Positions 37,301 through 46,200 are shown, counted from the stretch's first letter. The stretch: DNA of 64,000 bases from Candidatus Krumholzibacteriota bacterium (GCA_016932415.1 JAFGCX010000036.1:1-64000), one strand, 5' to 3'. Numbers and translations are program-made. Notes: a model not told the origin generated them from the sequence alone.

Positions 37301-37635
37301 AGTTTTTCCCGGACATCGAGTCCAGCGTAATCCATCCTGGTGCCCCATTCGAATTCCAGGATCACGTCGGATTGCCCTGATCGCGAGATCGAGCTGACGC
37401 GCGTGACGTTCTTGACTACACCAAGGACCTCTTCGATAGGCTTGGAGATAAGATTTTCTATCTCGGCTGGAGCCGCGCCGGTGTAATTCGTTCTGATCGT
37501 CAAAGTAGGGTATGTCAGTTCGGGCAGAAGGTTTATCTTTAATCTGAAAAAGGAGACAAAACCGAAAAGGATGACCGCTATTGTGAACATCGCGATCGTC
37601 ACACGTCTTTTAATAGAGATATCTATGATTTTCAT
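34390..37635 (-). CDS. RND efflux permease, first of a tandem pair
   Basis: 1081 residues, slightly long for the family, with an extra cytoplasmic stretch around 500-570 (repeated Arg/Lys and Thr). Signatures: INLLPELTYPTLTIRTNYTGAAPAEIENLISKPIEEVLG at the start, GGIALGIGMLVDNSIVVLENI in TM4, and GLILLAGIVVNNAIVLIDLINQLR in the C-terminal half. Like its neighbour it has a single Asp in TM4. Tandem RND permeases behind one adaptor resemble MdtBC, where the two form a mixed trimer; that is an analogy, not shown here. It starts 10 bases after the adaptor gene. Confidence 0.92.
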   Translation of the reverse strand: MKIIDISIKRRVTIAMFTIAVILFGFVSFFRLKINLLPELTYPTLTIRTNYTGAAPAEIENLISKPIEEVLGVVKNVTRVSSISRSGQSDVILEFEWGTRMDYAGLDVREKLDALELPLEVQRPSILRFDPSLDPIMRFGFCRKKDYADSLNAGLSEVASDGIRNEEELKFLRRFAEEEIKKELEATLGVAAVKVSGGLEDEIQILVDQGRLAQLDLPIDALARQIGAENVNLSGGRLEEGTRQYLVRTVNQFKSIDEISDIIISTKDNKPIYLRDVATVRHSYKEREAITRLNSIEAVEIALYKEGDANTVTVAREIDRKLARVNRILPNEYQLTRVYDQSTFITDAVNEVIQAAVIGGLLAVLVLYFFLQSFWSTVIISLSIPVSVIATFNMMYGADLSLNIMSLGGIALGIGMLVDNSIVVLENIARQKEKGKGVVEAARDGANGVANAVIASTLTTVAVFLPLVFVKGIAGQLFRDQALTVTFALLASLVVALTLIPMLASTQSRKTALVDHTPLKEPRTRIGRFFRKTRIIMITTIPVFLVKMIRTIIGKISHLVYLMISPLVKLFLKVYNYVDESYLRLLKWSLAHRGRVIFTSLLLFALSLMLVPQLGIELIPQLSQGEFGVEFRLPPGTPLETTAALINNVQKSVNELESVSTTFSVAGSGNRMDANPEQGGEHWGEMNIVLDPGSGRYDEDKMMETIRGSMVKIPDLQYKFFRPTLFTFKTPVEIEVSGFDLKYLKKISDEIAEKLEASDRFADVKSTMRTGHPEIQIKFDRDRAASLGFPVYQLADRVVSKIRGEVATKYSWRDRKIDVLVRSKEHDRDSIDKIRHLIINPESPKPVTLESVAEIIIDTGASEIRRIDQERVALITANLNYGDLGNAAIEINSILDRIPMPARFSSRISGQNEEMNTSFRSLQFALLLAIFLVYLVMASQFESFLHPFIILFTIPLALIGAILGLWITNSTISVVVLIGLILLAGIVVNNAIVLIDLINQLRSGGMKKMEAIVEGGKTRLRPILMTMLTTTLGLLPLAIGIGKGAEVRAPMAITVIGGLTVSTMLTLIVIPVVYSIVDRKE

Positions 37636-37645
37636 ATTTATTCCA

Positions 37646-38698
37646 TCAGTTTTTGACTATTTCGACCCTTGAACTGTCTTTGAGACTGCTTTTACCCGTT
37701 GTGACAATAATATCGTTTTCGAGAAGCCCTCCGATCACTTCAACATGAGTAGTATTTATGTATCCTATAGAGATATTCTGCCTGTAGGCGACGCTGTCCC
37801 GTACGACATATACAGCCGATTCGCGGTCTTCGGAAATAATCGCATCCTTGCAGATCTTCAGAGCGTTTGAATGAATGTCATAGATGATCTTTATTCTCGC
37901 AAACATACCGGGTCTGAGTTTTTTTTCGGGGTCTTTGGTCTCAACGGTGATCTTTACCGTACCGGTAGCCGGATCGACGATAGGACTTATTCTTTTTATA
38001 TTTCCCTTTACGGGCCTGTTACCGATGGCGTCGACGTTCAGTTCTGTCTGGAGCCCGACTCTGAGCTTCCCAAGCTGTCTTTCCGGGATATGCAGTATCG
38101 CGATAAGCGGGTCCAGACCCGAGACCTTGAATGTAGCCTGGTTAGGCAATATCATATTCCCGACCTTGATCCTTCTTTCTGACACTACTCCGCTGATCGG
38201 TGTTCTTATCGATGTATATTCAAGGTTCAGCTGAGCCATCTCATAGATCGCCTGCTGTTGATCGTATTCGAATTTGGATTGCTGGAAGATCTCGGTACTG
38301 ACCAGTTGCTGTCGATGAAGATCCATGTTTCTTCTATAGTTACTTTCAATTTTTTCCAGGTTGGCTTTTGCCTGCACAAGCTGTACGGAGAGTATCTCGT
38401 CGTCGAGTTTAGCCAGGATATCGCCGGCTTTTACGTACTGTCCTTCCTCGACCATCAGTTTTTCAACAGTTCCGCTGACCTTCGCGACGACTTCCGTCTC
38501 CTCCTCGGCCTCTATGGTGGCAGTGCCGGTGAAGTATGCCGCGATCTCGCCCCTGGTCACCGAGTCCACCTCGACCGGGACGACGACCTTTTCATCTTTC
38601 TTCTCCGTCTCTGAGTGTGAATTATTCGAACACCCGGCCAGACCCGCCAGCATGACGGGAAAAACAAGCGCCATGGAAATAAATCTGTTCACTTTCAT
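37646..38698 (-). CDS. RND membrane-fusion (adaptor) lipoprotein
   Basis: 350 residues. A signal peptide ends in the lipobox LAGLAGC (Cys ~23), so it is anchored to the inner membrane. The order is typical of HlyD/AcrA-like adaptors: biotinyl-lipoyl half motif (VVAKVSGTVEKLMVEEGQYVKAGDILAKLD), a short alpha-helical hairpin ~95-145, the second lipoyl half (YTSIRTPISGVVSERRIKVGN), then beta-barrel and membrane-proximal domains ending in LKDSSRVEIVKN. It bridges the RND permeases to an outer-membrane channel; no TolC-like gene is in the window. First gene of a three-gene operon; the 258-base gap to the divergent purD holds no promoter I can define. Confidence 0.93.
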   Translation of the reverse strand: MKVNRFISMALVFPVMLAGLAGCSNNSHSETEKKDEKVVVPVEVDSVTRGEIAAYFTGTATIEAEEETEVVAKVSGTVEKLMVEEGQYVKAGDILAKLDDEILSVQLVQAKANLEKIESNYRRNMDLHRQQLVSTEIFQQSKFEYDQQQAIYEMAQLNLEYTSIRTPISGVVSERRIKVGNMILPNQATFKVSGLDPLIAILHIPERQLGKLRVGLQTELNVDAIGNRPVKGNIKRISPIVDPATGTVKITVETKDPEKKLRPGMFARIKIIYDIHSNALKICKDAIISEDRESAVYVVRDSVAYRQNISIGYINTTHVEVIGGLLENDIIVTTGKSSLKDSSRVEIVKN

Positions 38699-38956
38699 TT
38701 TAATCTCTCCCTGGTATTATTTGCACCATTCAACAATGTATACGGTGATAGAGACACAATTGTTACACTAAAAGATATCATGGTTTCAGTCTTCAGAGAT
38801 AATTTTCTCCATAGCTTCCAGGGAAGGGCGGAGGGATGAAAAATATTGATGCAGCAGGCCTGATTCTATGATAGGTATTGTATTGTATTATTCGACCCGG
38901 TACGATTCGTGGGTTCAGGCCGGCATGACAGTCACAGATAAGGAGAGATTGGCAAT

Positions 38957-40225
38957 ATGAAGGTTCTTGTCGTTGGTAGCGGAGGAAGAGAACACACTAT
39001 CGTATGGAAGATCGATCAATCGGAAAAGGTCGACAGGATCTACGCGGCTCCCGGGAACGCCGGTATCGCCGAACTTGCCGAATGTGTGCCGATCGATGCT
39101 GATAACAAGAAAGCACTGGCTGATTTTGCCATTAAAAATGAGATCGATCTTACTATCGTGGGACCGGAGGCGCCTCTCGTATCAGGGATCGTCGATCTTT
39201 TTAACGAAAAGGGACTCAGGATATTCGGATTTGACAGCAGGGGCGCGTTACTCGAGGGAAGCAAGGTGTGGGCGAAGGAGTTTATGAGGAAGTACAAGAT
39301 ACCGACCGGTAGTTTCATGGCCTTTGACGATCACAACGCGGCGCAGGATGCTGTCGAGATCGGTTCGCCTCCATTCGTGATCAAGGCCGACGGACTTGCC
39401 GCAGGCAAGGGAGTCCTGATCTGCGAAAGCCTTGAGAAAGCGAGAGGGGCGATAAGCAGCATGATGAAAGAATCGGCTTTCGGCAAGGCGGGAAACAGGA
39501 TAATCATAGAGGAATATCTTGAGGGGCCCGAGATATCCATACTTGCAGTTTTCGACGGCAGGGATTACCGTCTTTTTGTCCCATCCCAGGATCACAAGAG
39601 GGTCTTCGACAACGATGAAGGTCCAAACACGGGGGGGATGGGAGCTTATGCCCCCGTGCCGTTTCTTGATCATGAACTGTCCGAAAAGATCAGGATCGAG
39701 ATCATAGAAAGGACATTCAACGGTATCCAGCAGGAGAACATCACCGGAGCGGGGCTTGTGTATTTCGGTATAATCCTTACGGAAGAGGGGCCAAAGGTAC
39801 TTGAATACAACTGCCGGTTCGGGGACCCCGAGACGCAGGTCATAATCCCCCTTTTCAATGGCGATCTGTTCGAAGTCCTTTATGAAGCGGTCGAACAGAA
39901 CCTCGACAGCGTTGATTTCGAGAACAGCAGCGATTCATGCGCCTGCGTCGTTGTCGCTTCGGGCGGATACCCGGGACCATATGAAAAAGGATATGAGATC
40001 ACCGGTATCGAGGGGGCTGATGACGCGGGGTGCCTTGTCTTTCACGCCGGGACTGCTATTGAAGACGGCAAGCTGGTCACTGCCGGGGGAAGAGTCCTGG
40101 GAGTGACCGCGGTTGCGAGAACGCTCGAAGAAGCATTAAACAAAACTTATAACGGTGTGAATATAATACAGTTCGACGGGTGTTATTCAAGATCTGATAT
40201 TGGAAAGAAAGGGTTGAGGAAATAG
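38957..40225 (+). CDS. purD: Phosphoribosylamine--glycine ligase (GAR synthetase)
   Basis: 422 residues, standard length. AAGGAGAGA precedes the ATG. ATP-grasp domains with VLVVGSGGREHTIVWK at the N-terminus, GSKVWAKEFMRKYKIPTG, ADGLAAGKGVLIC, DHKRVFDNDEGPNTGGMGAYAP and LEYNCRFGDPETQV. It joins 5-phosphoribosylamine and glycine with ATP, the second step of purine synthesis. It is followed by purE after 84 bases, forming a small purine group. Confidence 0.97.
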   Translation: MKVLVVGSGGREHTIVWKIDQSEKVDRIYAAPGNAGIAELAECVPIDADNKKALADFAIKNEIDLTIVGPEAPLVSGIVDLFNEKGLRIFGFDSRGALLEGSKVWAKEFMRKYKIPTGSFMAFDDHNAAQDAVEIGSPPFVIKADGLAAGKGVLICESLEKARGAISSMMKESAFGKAGNRIIIEEYLEGPEISILAVFDGRDYRLFVPSQDHKRVFDNDEGPNTGGMGAYAPVPFLDHELSEKIRIEIIERTFNGIQQENITGAGLVYFGIILTEEGPKVLEYNCRFGDPETQVIIPLFNGDLFEVLYEAVEQNLDSVDFENSSDSCACVVVASGGYPGPYEKGYEITGIEGADDAGCLVFHAGTAIEDGKLVTAGGRVLGVTAVARTLEEALNKTYNGVNIIQFDGCYSRSDIGKKGLRK

Positions 40226-40309
40226 TTGCCGTAGATCAGGACTGATATGGTCGAGAGATTATCCGTCCGGGAACAAATCACGGCAGAGATAATGTGAAAG
40301 GAGCAAGGT

Positions 40310-40777
40310 TTGGGTAAAGAGATCGAAGTCGCCGTCATTATGGGTAGCGAATCTGACAGGGAGATTATGGAGCTGACGATGGCACAGCTGGACAAACTCG
40401 GCATTTCAGCGGAACTGAAGGTCTCATCCGCTCACAGGATGCCTGAAGCTACCAGGGAATTTATATCTGAGGCAGAAAAGAGGGGAGCCAGAGTGTTCAT
40501 AGCGGGAGCTGGAATGTCGGCAGCGCTGCCCGGATTCGTCGCTTCAGCCACTCTCCGGCCGGTAATAGGTGTACCTATTCCCAGCGGTCTTCCCGACGGG
40601 ATCGACGCGTTGCTCTCGATTGTCCAGATGCCTCCCGGAATACCGGTCGCTACAGTCGCTATCGGCAGGGCGGGGGCAAAAAACGCCGCTATCCTTGCCG
40701 CAGAGATCCTTGCGGTCGGAGATGAGAAGTATAAAGACGGATTGAATAGACTGCGTGATTCATGGAAGAGAAAGTGA
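40310..40777 (+). CDS. purE: N5-carboxyaminoimidazole ribonucleotide mutase (PurE)
   Basis: 155 residues from a TTG with AAAGGAG upstream. PurE signatures: MGSESDREIM, SSAHRMPE, AGAGMSAALPGFVA and IPSGLPDGIDALLSIVQMPPGIPVATVAIG. Class I PurE moves the carboxyl group from N5 to C4 and needs PurK, which is not in the window; class II uses CO2 directly, and I did not separate the two here. Its 3' end overlaps the next gene by 16 bases. Confidence 0.96.
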   Translation: MGKEIEVAVIMGSESDREIMELTMAQLDKLGISAELKVSSAHRMPEATREFISEAEKRGARVFIAGAGMSAALPGFVASATLRPVIGVPIPSGLPDGIDALLSIVQMPPGIPVATVAIGRAGAKNAAILAAEILAVGDEKYKDGLNRLRDSWKRK

Positions 40778-41373
40778 CCGGCAGTTTCAGTCCCGGCTTG
40801 ATTGGCGAAGCGGTACGTGTCATGCGATCCGGCGGGATCGCCGTCCTGCCCACGGACACACTTTACGGCTTGCATTGTCTTGCGTCAGATATCGCTGCTA
40901 TAGAAAAAATAATAGATTTAAAAGGGAGAAAGGGTGAAACAGGGTTCATTCTTCTCGCTTCCGATATATCGATGGTGGACGAGGTCGTTTCCGAGTGGCC
41001 TGATGATTACAGGGGCAGGCTTGACGAAATATGGCCGGCGCCTCTAACCGCCGTCTTGCCGGCAGGCAGCAAAGTCATTCCTCTTTTATCTCCAAAAGGC
41101 AAAGTCGCGGTCAGGGTTCCCTCTCTCGGTCCGTTGCGGCAACTGATAAGAATTCTTGGCGAGACGATAGTATCGACCAGCGTAAACAGAAGCGGGAGGC
41201 CTCCTCTCAGAAGGATCGCCGATATAAGGAAGGAATTCAGAGGACTTGATATATATATTTCAATGAGAGGAAGAAGATCCGATCTTCCATCGACGATCGT
41301 CGATTGTTCAAAAGTTCCTTCCGTTGTTGTAAGGAAGGGCAGATGCCGCGCGTGGAATTTCGGAGAAAAATGA
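40762..41373 (+). CDS. tsaC: Threonylcarbamoyl-AMP synthase (YrdC/Sua5 family)
   Basis: 203 residues, matching the short TsaC/YrdC form that lacks the Sua5 C-terminal domain. Motifs: GGIAVLPTDTLYGLHC (nucleotide and threonine pocket), KGRKGETGFILL, ISTVNRSGRPPLRRI-like segment read as STSVNRSGRPPL. The enzyme makes threonylcarbamoyl-AMP from Thr, bicarbonate and ATP for the t6A37 modification of tRNAs decoding ANN. Overlap with purE suggests translational coupling. Its 3' neighbour begins 81 bases on. Confidence 0.9.
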   Translation: MEEKVTGSFSPGLIGEAVRVMRSGGIAVLPTDTLYGLHCLASDIAAIEKIIDLKGRKGETGFILLASDISMVDEVVSEWPDDYRGRLDEIWPAPLTAVLPAGSKVIPLLSPKGKVAVRVPSLGPLRQLIRILGETIVSTSVNRSGRPPLRRIADIRKEFRGLDIYISMRGRRSDLPSTIVDCSKVPSVVVRKGRCRAWNFGEK

Positions 41374-41454
41374 TCGTGGAACGATAAAAGGAGACTGGCA
41401 AAGGCCGGAAGAAGCGACGATATTGAAGCGGATTGTCATATGAAAGGAGAAGTC

Positions 41455-42198
41455 TTGGCGCTGAAAGAGGAGTTCATCAGTTCCGGTCAGTGGCTCTTCA
41501 GATGGAGGAGTTACCTTCCGCTTCTGCTTATTATTCTTATCATATTCTGCATGACTTCGAAGGATTTCAGCAGGAATCGGTTTTTCATCTCGCTGACGTG
41601 GGAACTCGCGGTATTTGCCATTTCTCTTCTCGGACTCGCCGTACGTGTTTACGCGGTAGGGCATACACCATCGGGGACATCCGGAAGGAACAGGGCTTCA
41701 CAGGTCGCGGAGGTACTTAACAGGACGGGAGCATATTCACTGGTCAGGCATCCTCTTTATCTCGGAAATTTTTTAATATGGTCAGGGGCCGCCCTTTTTA
41801 TACATATCTGGTGGGTAGTTGTAATCACGGCTCTCTTTTTTTGGTTATATTATGAAAGGATCATGTTTGCCGAGGAGGAGTTTCTTAGAAAGAAGTTCGG
41901 CAGCGAATATGAAGAGTGGGCTGCCAGGACTCCGGCTTTCGTCCCACGATTTAAAAACTGGAAAAGACCCGAGCTCTCATTCTGCCTTTCCAAAGTCATT
42001 AAAAAAGAGTATCTGGGATTCTACGGAATAATAACGGTCTTTACAATCCTTGAATCTAGTTCGAGATTCATGATTGAAGGCAAAGTAGCTCCAGCACCTT
42101 TCTGGAGAGCGATTTTTTTATTCGGAACAGTCTTGTTCATTACGATCCGGATCTTAAATAAAAAAACCGATATTTTTCATGTCAAAGGCCGTTCCTGA
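41455..42198 (+). CDS. Isoprenylcysteine carboxyl methyltransferase-like (PEMT/ICMT) membrane protein
   Basis: 247 residues from TTG 41455, which has AAAGGAG at 41443-41449; the in-frame ATG 41440 has no ribosome site and would place that site inside the gene. Five or so TM segments: ~25-43, ~50-70, ~100-125, ~190-210, ~225-240. The ICMT/PEMT signature is clear: YSLVRHPLYLGNFLIWSG (SAM-binding) and YYERIMFAEEEFLRKKFGSEYEEWAARTPAFVP. Bacterial members methylate lipids or other small membrane substrates; the true substrate is unknown. The C-terminal ~60 residues after KVIKKEY extend past the usual family end. Confidence 0.82.
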   Translation: MALKEEFISSGQWLFRWRSYLPLLLIILIIFCMTSKDFSRNRFFISLTWELAVFAISLLGLAVRVYAVGHTPSGTSGRNRASQVAEVLNRTGAYSLVRHPLYLGNFLIWSGAALFIHIWWVVVITALFFWLYYERIMFAEEEFLRKKFGSEYEEWAARTPAFVPRFKNWKRPELSFCLSKVIKKEYLGFYGIITVFTILESSSRFMIEGKVAPAPFWRAIFLFGTVLFITIRILNKKTDIFHVKGRS

Positions 42199-42293
42199 CT
42201 GTAGATGCCTGACCACGGAAACGGGGGGATGGACCTTCAACGTAAATGATTTCGGCCGGTCAAGATCCTGATACAGGAAAGGGAGAAACGAAA

Positions 42294-43451
42294 ATGAAAA
42301 AAAGGCAATGGACGAATCTTCTGCTCCTCGTTTTTATCGTAACGTTCTGTGTGGTGAGTTGCTCGCGGCCCGTCCCGGCAGATCCGGCAGAAGATGAATC
42401 TCTTCCCCTGAATATTATCATCTTTATCGGCGACGGCATGGGGGTCTCCCATATTACAGCGGCGAAGACAATCCGGGGCACTCTTCATATGGAAAGGCTG
42501 CGTCATTGCGCCCTGGTGACGACACATCCCGATAGTGGTTTCGTCACCGATTCGGCAGCAAGCGGAACAGCCCTGTCGACCGGTGAAAAAACTCTCAACG
42601 GGATGGTCTCTGTCTCGCCGGACGGCAGGAAGTATAAGACTCTCTTCGAATATGCTTCGGGAATGAAGAAATCAACGGGTCTTGTAGTCACTTCATCGGT
42701 GACTCATGCCACTCCGGCGGTCTTCGTATCTCACGTAAAGGACAGGGGGGATAATTGTTCGATCGCAGAACAGATAGCCGATTCTGATATCGATATTCTT
42801 TTTGGAGGAGGAGCAGCCTGGTTCATGCCGGAATCAGTAGAGGGCAGCATGAGGAGAGACGAGAAGGATCTTATCGCGAGACTTCGAGAGAGGCTTGATA
42901 TCGCGCTTACGCCGGAAGAGTTCAGAAAGCTTGGTGATACCCGGGGCGCCGCGGCTTTATTGACAATGGGACATTCGGGAACCGTTTCGCAAAGGGAAAT
43001 ATCACTGACGCAGATGACGGAAAAAGCGATCAGGATCCTTTCGCGGGACCCGGACGGTTTTATTCTGATGGTCGAAGGTTCGCAGATAGACTGGGAAGGA
43101 CATGACAATAACCTCGGCGGGATAATATCGGAAACGATCGATTTTGATGACGCTGTCGGAGCGGGTGTCGATTTCGCGGCAGATAATGGAAGGACCTTGG
43201 TTGTTGTTACCGCCGATCATGAGACGGGCGGTTTAGCGCTGAATGACGGTTCGATCGATGAAAAGAAGATAACCGAAGCTTCTTTTTCTACGGACGATCA
43301 TACAGGAACGATGGTCGCGCTTTTCGCGACAGGACCTGGATCGGAGCTGTTCGGCGGTATAATCGACAATACATCTATCGGGAAGATCCTGATAGGATTG
43401 ACAAGGAAAGGTGAGTGTGGGGAAACTCGCGCAAGGAATAAAAAAGGCTGA
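42294..43451 (+). CDS. Alkaline phosphatase, lipoprotein form
   Basis: 385 residues from ATG 42294 (GGGAGA upstream); an upstream in-frame start at 42246 lies before the ribosome site and is not used. Signal peptide with lipobox FCVVSC (C23). Alkaline-phosphatase fold: IIFIGDGMGVSHI (metal Asp), VTDSAASGTALS with nucleophile S87, MVEGSQIDWEGHDNN, VTADHETGG and DDHTG for the zinc and magnesium ligands. It hydrolyses phosphate monoesters outside the cytoplasm. The final ~20 residues are basic and likely disordered. Confidence 0.93.
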   Translation: MKKRQWTNLLLLVFIVTFCVVSCSRPVPADPAEDESLPLNIIIFIGDGMGVSHITAAKTIRGTLHMERLRHCALVTTHPDSGFVTDSAASGTALSTGEKTLNGMVSVSPDGRKYKTLFEYASGMKKSTGLVVTSSVTHATPAVFVSHVKDRGDNCSIAEQIADSDIDILFGGGAAWFMPESVEGSMRRDEKDLIARLRERLDIALTPEEFRKLGDTRGAAALLTMGHSGTVSQREISLTQMTEKAIRILSRDPDGFILMVEGSQIDWEGHDNNLGGIISETIDFDDAVGAGVDFAADNGRTLVVVTADHETGGLALNDGSIDEKKITEASFSTDDHTGTMVALFATGPGSELFGGIIDNTSIGKILIGLTRKGECGETRARNKKG

Positions 43452-43544
43452 TCTGACCCGAATTGTCAATTTCCAGGCTGCGGGAACTCCCCTCAGGTGA
43501 AAGAGGGCAGATCGACGGGGGAAGGGTATTATAAAGTTATCTTG

Positions 43545-43573
43545 TTGATTAACATCAAATTAACCTGTATAAT
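43545..43573 (+). promoter_or_regulatory. Strong sigma70-like promoter for the cysteine protease
   Basis: TTGATT, 17 bases, TATAAT. Predicted transcription start near 43580 gives a leader of about 27 bases with AAGGAGGT before ATG 43607. This also argues against using the upstream TTG at 43580. Confidence 0.75.
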
Positions 43574-43606
43574 TAAAGCGTGTTCTTGCGCCTCAAGGAG
43601 GTAAGG

Positions 43607-46135
43607 ATGAGACGGATTTTTAATCTGATGTTTCTTGCGGCGGTGGTCGTATCTTTTTCTTTGATCTATCCCAGTGATTCGATCACGGCGGGTGAGGATG
43701 ATCTGAAGATAAGAGCCCTGCAGGAAAAGATCGATGCCATGGGGTATGACTGGATCGCAAAAAGGACTCCTCTTACCGATCTTACCGAAGAAGAATTTCT
43801 TTCATTATGCGGGACGACGGTTCCTCCCGACGTAGAGAAGCGTTTCGATCGATTATCGTCTTCTCTGCCAGGCAGATTGAGAGGAACGATGGCTCCTCCC
43901 TCCTGGGACTGGCGCGATGCCGGTATGGTATCGTCAGTAAAAAATCAGGCATCATGCGGAAGTTGCTGGGATTTCGCCGCTATCGGAGTGCTTGAAGCGA
44001 TTTTGCTGCAGAATGAAGCTTATGAATATGATCTTTCCGAGCAGCAGGTCCTCTCATGCGTGACTGGAGGTACCGGGTGCGACGGTGGATGGTATTCATG
44101 GGCGTGGAGTTATATAAGGGAGAACGGAGCAGTTGATGAGACGTGCATGCCTTACCAGGCAAGCGATACGGTCACATGCGTCGACTATCTCTGCTCAAAG
44201 ATAGCTACCTGCGGGGAATGGATCGATATACCTGATGATGTCGACGCGATCAAACAGGCGGTCATGATCTCCCCTGTCGCCACTACATTTACCGTCTATA
44301 ACGATTTCAAGAGTTATGGAGGAGGGTGCTACGAGCATGCCGATGAGGGGCCGATCAACCACGCCGTAGTAATAATAGGCTGGGATGACGCGATGTGCAG
44401 TGGTGAGGGAGCCTGGTTGATCAAGAACAGCTGGGGACCGGATTGGGGCCTTGATGGATTTTTCTGGATAAAATACGGATCATGCCGGGTCGGATATGCT
44501 ACGCAGCTTCTATACTACAACCCCGGTGATCAGATATCATATGACAGTTCAGCGATCGATGATTCCTCGGGAGACGGAGACGGGCGATGCGATCCGGGCG
44601 AATCGATCGATATCTCCGTAAACCTTCTTTCAGATATCATCTCCCCGGTCAGGACGGGGATCACGGCGACTCTTTCGACAGATGATGATATGATAGAGGT
44701 CATCCAGGGGAGCAGTTCATATCCGGATATGGATCCGGGAGATCTGTCTTTCGGCTCTCCTCCTTTTGAATTTTCTGTCAGTCAGTTCGCCGCTCCCGGA
44801 AGTGTCATCGAGTTTGTCCTTGATATAACCGCCGATGGAGGGGCGTATACCCGCAGCGATACTTTCGAATTGAGGATAGGAGATTGCCCGATCCTTTTAG
44901 TCGATGACGATGACGGAGCGACATATGATGATTATCTGGAGAACTCCCTTTCAAATAACGGATATGTGTATGATATCTGGTCTGAAAACGAAGAGGGATT
45001 TCCAGGATATATCGATCTCGCAGGGTATTCCGCGGTGGTCTGGATGACGGGAACAGGCGGTGATATCGAAGCGGAGAACAGGACGACGCTCTCGACTTAT
45101 CTCAGCATGGGAGGAAGGCTCCTGATAACCGGCCAGGATATCGGATGGCAGCTGAATTATGAAGGGTACGTGAACGAGATACAGTTCTATAACACCTATC
45201 TTCATTCTGATTATATCTGGGATGATTCCGGATACAGGTCGCTGACGGGACTTCCGGGCGACCCGGTGGGTGGGGGGCTTTCTTTTGATATCGGAGGGGG
45301 CGATGGGACCGGAAACCAGGATTATCCGAGTGAGATCAATCCAAGGTCCGGCGCCACGGCGGTCTTTGAATATTCGCCGGGAGTGGAAGGAGCGATCAGA
45401 TTTGACGGGAGCCACAGGATCGTTTATCTGGCCTTTGGCCTGGAAGCGGTAAATACGAGCGCGATGCGAGACTCTATAATGCACCGGAGCCTCGAATGGC
45501 TGGTCGATGAATGGCCGGACATGGAAAGGCCTGATGTCACTCTGACCTCGCCTGTGGGGGAAGTTGAGCTTGAGGGTGGAGAGATGTTCGAGATAACCTG
45601 GTCGGCTTCAGATAACACGGGAGTCACGTCGATAGATATCCTGCGGTCATACGACAGCGGCGAGACATATGATGAGATCGTGGCTGAAGGAGAGAGTAAC
45701 GATGGATCGTTCGAATGGACTGTGCCCGACAGTGCTTCTTCTGAATCAAGGTTGAGGGTCATAGCGAGGGATGCTGCCGGACTTGCCGGTCACGATGATT
45801 CAGATGAGGATTTCAGCACTACCGTAGTGACCGGTTCGCAGGATATCCCTGATATCGACCGGTATGCTCTTGCCCAGAACATTCCGAACCCTTTCAATCC
45901 CGGAACGACGATACAATTCGATATCCCGATCAGGACAAAGGTGAGAATATCAGTGTACAATGCGAACGGTCAGCTTGTAAGGACCATTGCCGACAGGATC
46001 TTCGATAAAGGCAGACAGATCCTCACCTGGGATGGAAAGGACAGGAACGGGCACAATCTTTCGTCAGGAGTCTATTTCTACCGCATGGACGCTCAACAGT
46101 TTGTAAAGACGAGAAAGATGGTGCTTCTCAGATAG
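43607..46135 (+). CDS. Secreted papain-family (C1A) cysteine protease with C-terminal sorting domain
   Basis: 842 residues from ATG 43607. Signal peptide ~1-28, short propeptide to ~95, then a complete papain domain: Q114/C120 in QASCGSCW, H252 in NHAVVIIGW and N274 in IKNSWGPDWG. Next come a CARDB-like sandwich ~300-415, a GATase-like domain ~420-645 (ILLVDDDDGATY, YSAVVWMTGTGG, GGRLLITGQDIG) as found in secreted M6-type peptidases of this group, an Ig-like domain ~650-740, and a type A sorting domain (ALAQNIPNPFNPGT, ISVYNANGQLVRT, WDGKDRNGHNLSSGVYFYR). Exported and probably surface-attached; catalytic residues intact, so active after propeptide removal. Followed by a GC-rich hairpin. Confidence 0.92.
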   Translation: MRRIFNLMFLAAVVVSFSLIYPSDSITAGEDDLKIRALQEKIDAMGYDWIAKRTPLTDLTEEEFLSLCGTTVPPDVEKRFDRLSSSLPGRLRGTMAPPSWDWRDAGMVSSVKNQASCGSCWDFAAIGVLEAILLQNEAYEYDLSEQQVLSCVTGGTGCDGGWYSWAWSYIRENGAVDETCMPYQASDTVTCVDYLCSKIATCGEWIDIPDDVDAIKQAVMISPVATTFTVYNDFKSYGGGCYEHADEGPINHAVVIIGWDDAMCSGEGAWLIKNSWGPDWGLDGFFWIKYGSCRVGYATQLLYYNPGDQISYDSSAIDDSSGDGDGRCDPGESIDISVNLLSDIISPVRTGITATLSTDDDMIEVIQGSSSYPDMDPGDLSFGSPPFEFSVSQFAAPGSVIEFVLDITADGGAYTRSDTFELRIGDCPILLVDDDDGATYDDYLENSLSNNGYVYDIWSENEEGFPGYIDLAGYSAVVWMTGTGGDIEAENRTTLSTYLSMGGRLLITGQDIGWQLNYEGYVNEIQFYNTYLHSDYIWDDSGYRSLTGLPGDPVGGGLSFDIGGGDGTGNQDYPSEINPRSGATAVFEYSPGVEGAIRFDGSHRIVYLAFGLEAVNTSAMRDSIMHRSLEWLVDEWPDMERPDVTLTSPVGEVELEGGEMFEITWSASDNTGVTSIDILRSYDSGETYDEIVAEGESNDGSFEWTVPDSASSESRLRVIARDAAGLAGHDDSDEDFSTTVVTGSQDIPDIDRYALAQNIPNPFNPGTTIQFDIPIRTKVRISVYNANGQLVRTIADRIFDKGRQILTWDGKDRNGHNLSSGVYFYRMDAQQFVKTRKMVLLR

Positions 46136-46172
46136 ATACCGGGGCGTCTGAATAAGATCAACGATTCTCCAT

Positions 46173-46200
46173 TCACCCGGCCGGCTCAGCGGCCGGGTGA
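46173..46200 (+). terminator. GC-rich hairpin after the protease gene
   Basis: An 11-bp perfect stem (46173-46183 with 46190-46200) and six-base loop, 38 bases past the stop. A T-rich stretch follows only ~25 bases later, so it may be a weak terminator or an mRNA-end stabiliser. Confidence 0.5.

Noticed and set aside
41440-41442. ATG start for the ICMT-like gene
   Set aside because: The only ribosome site (AAAGGAG) lies after it and fits TTG 41455.
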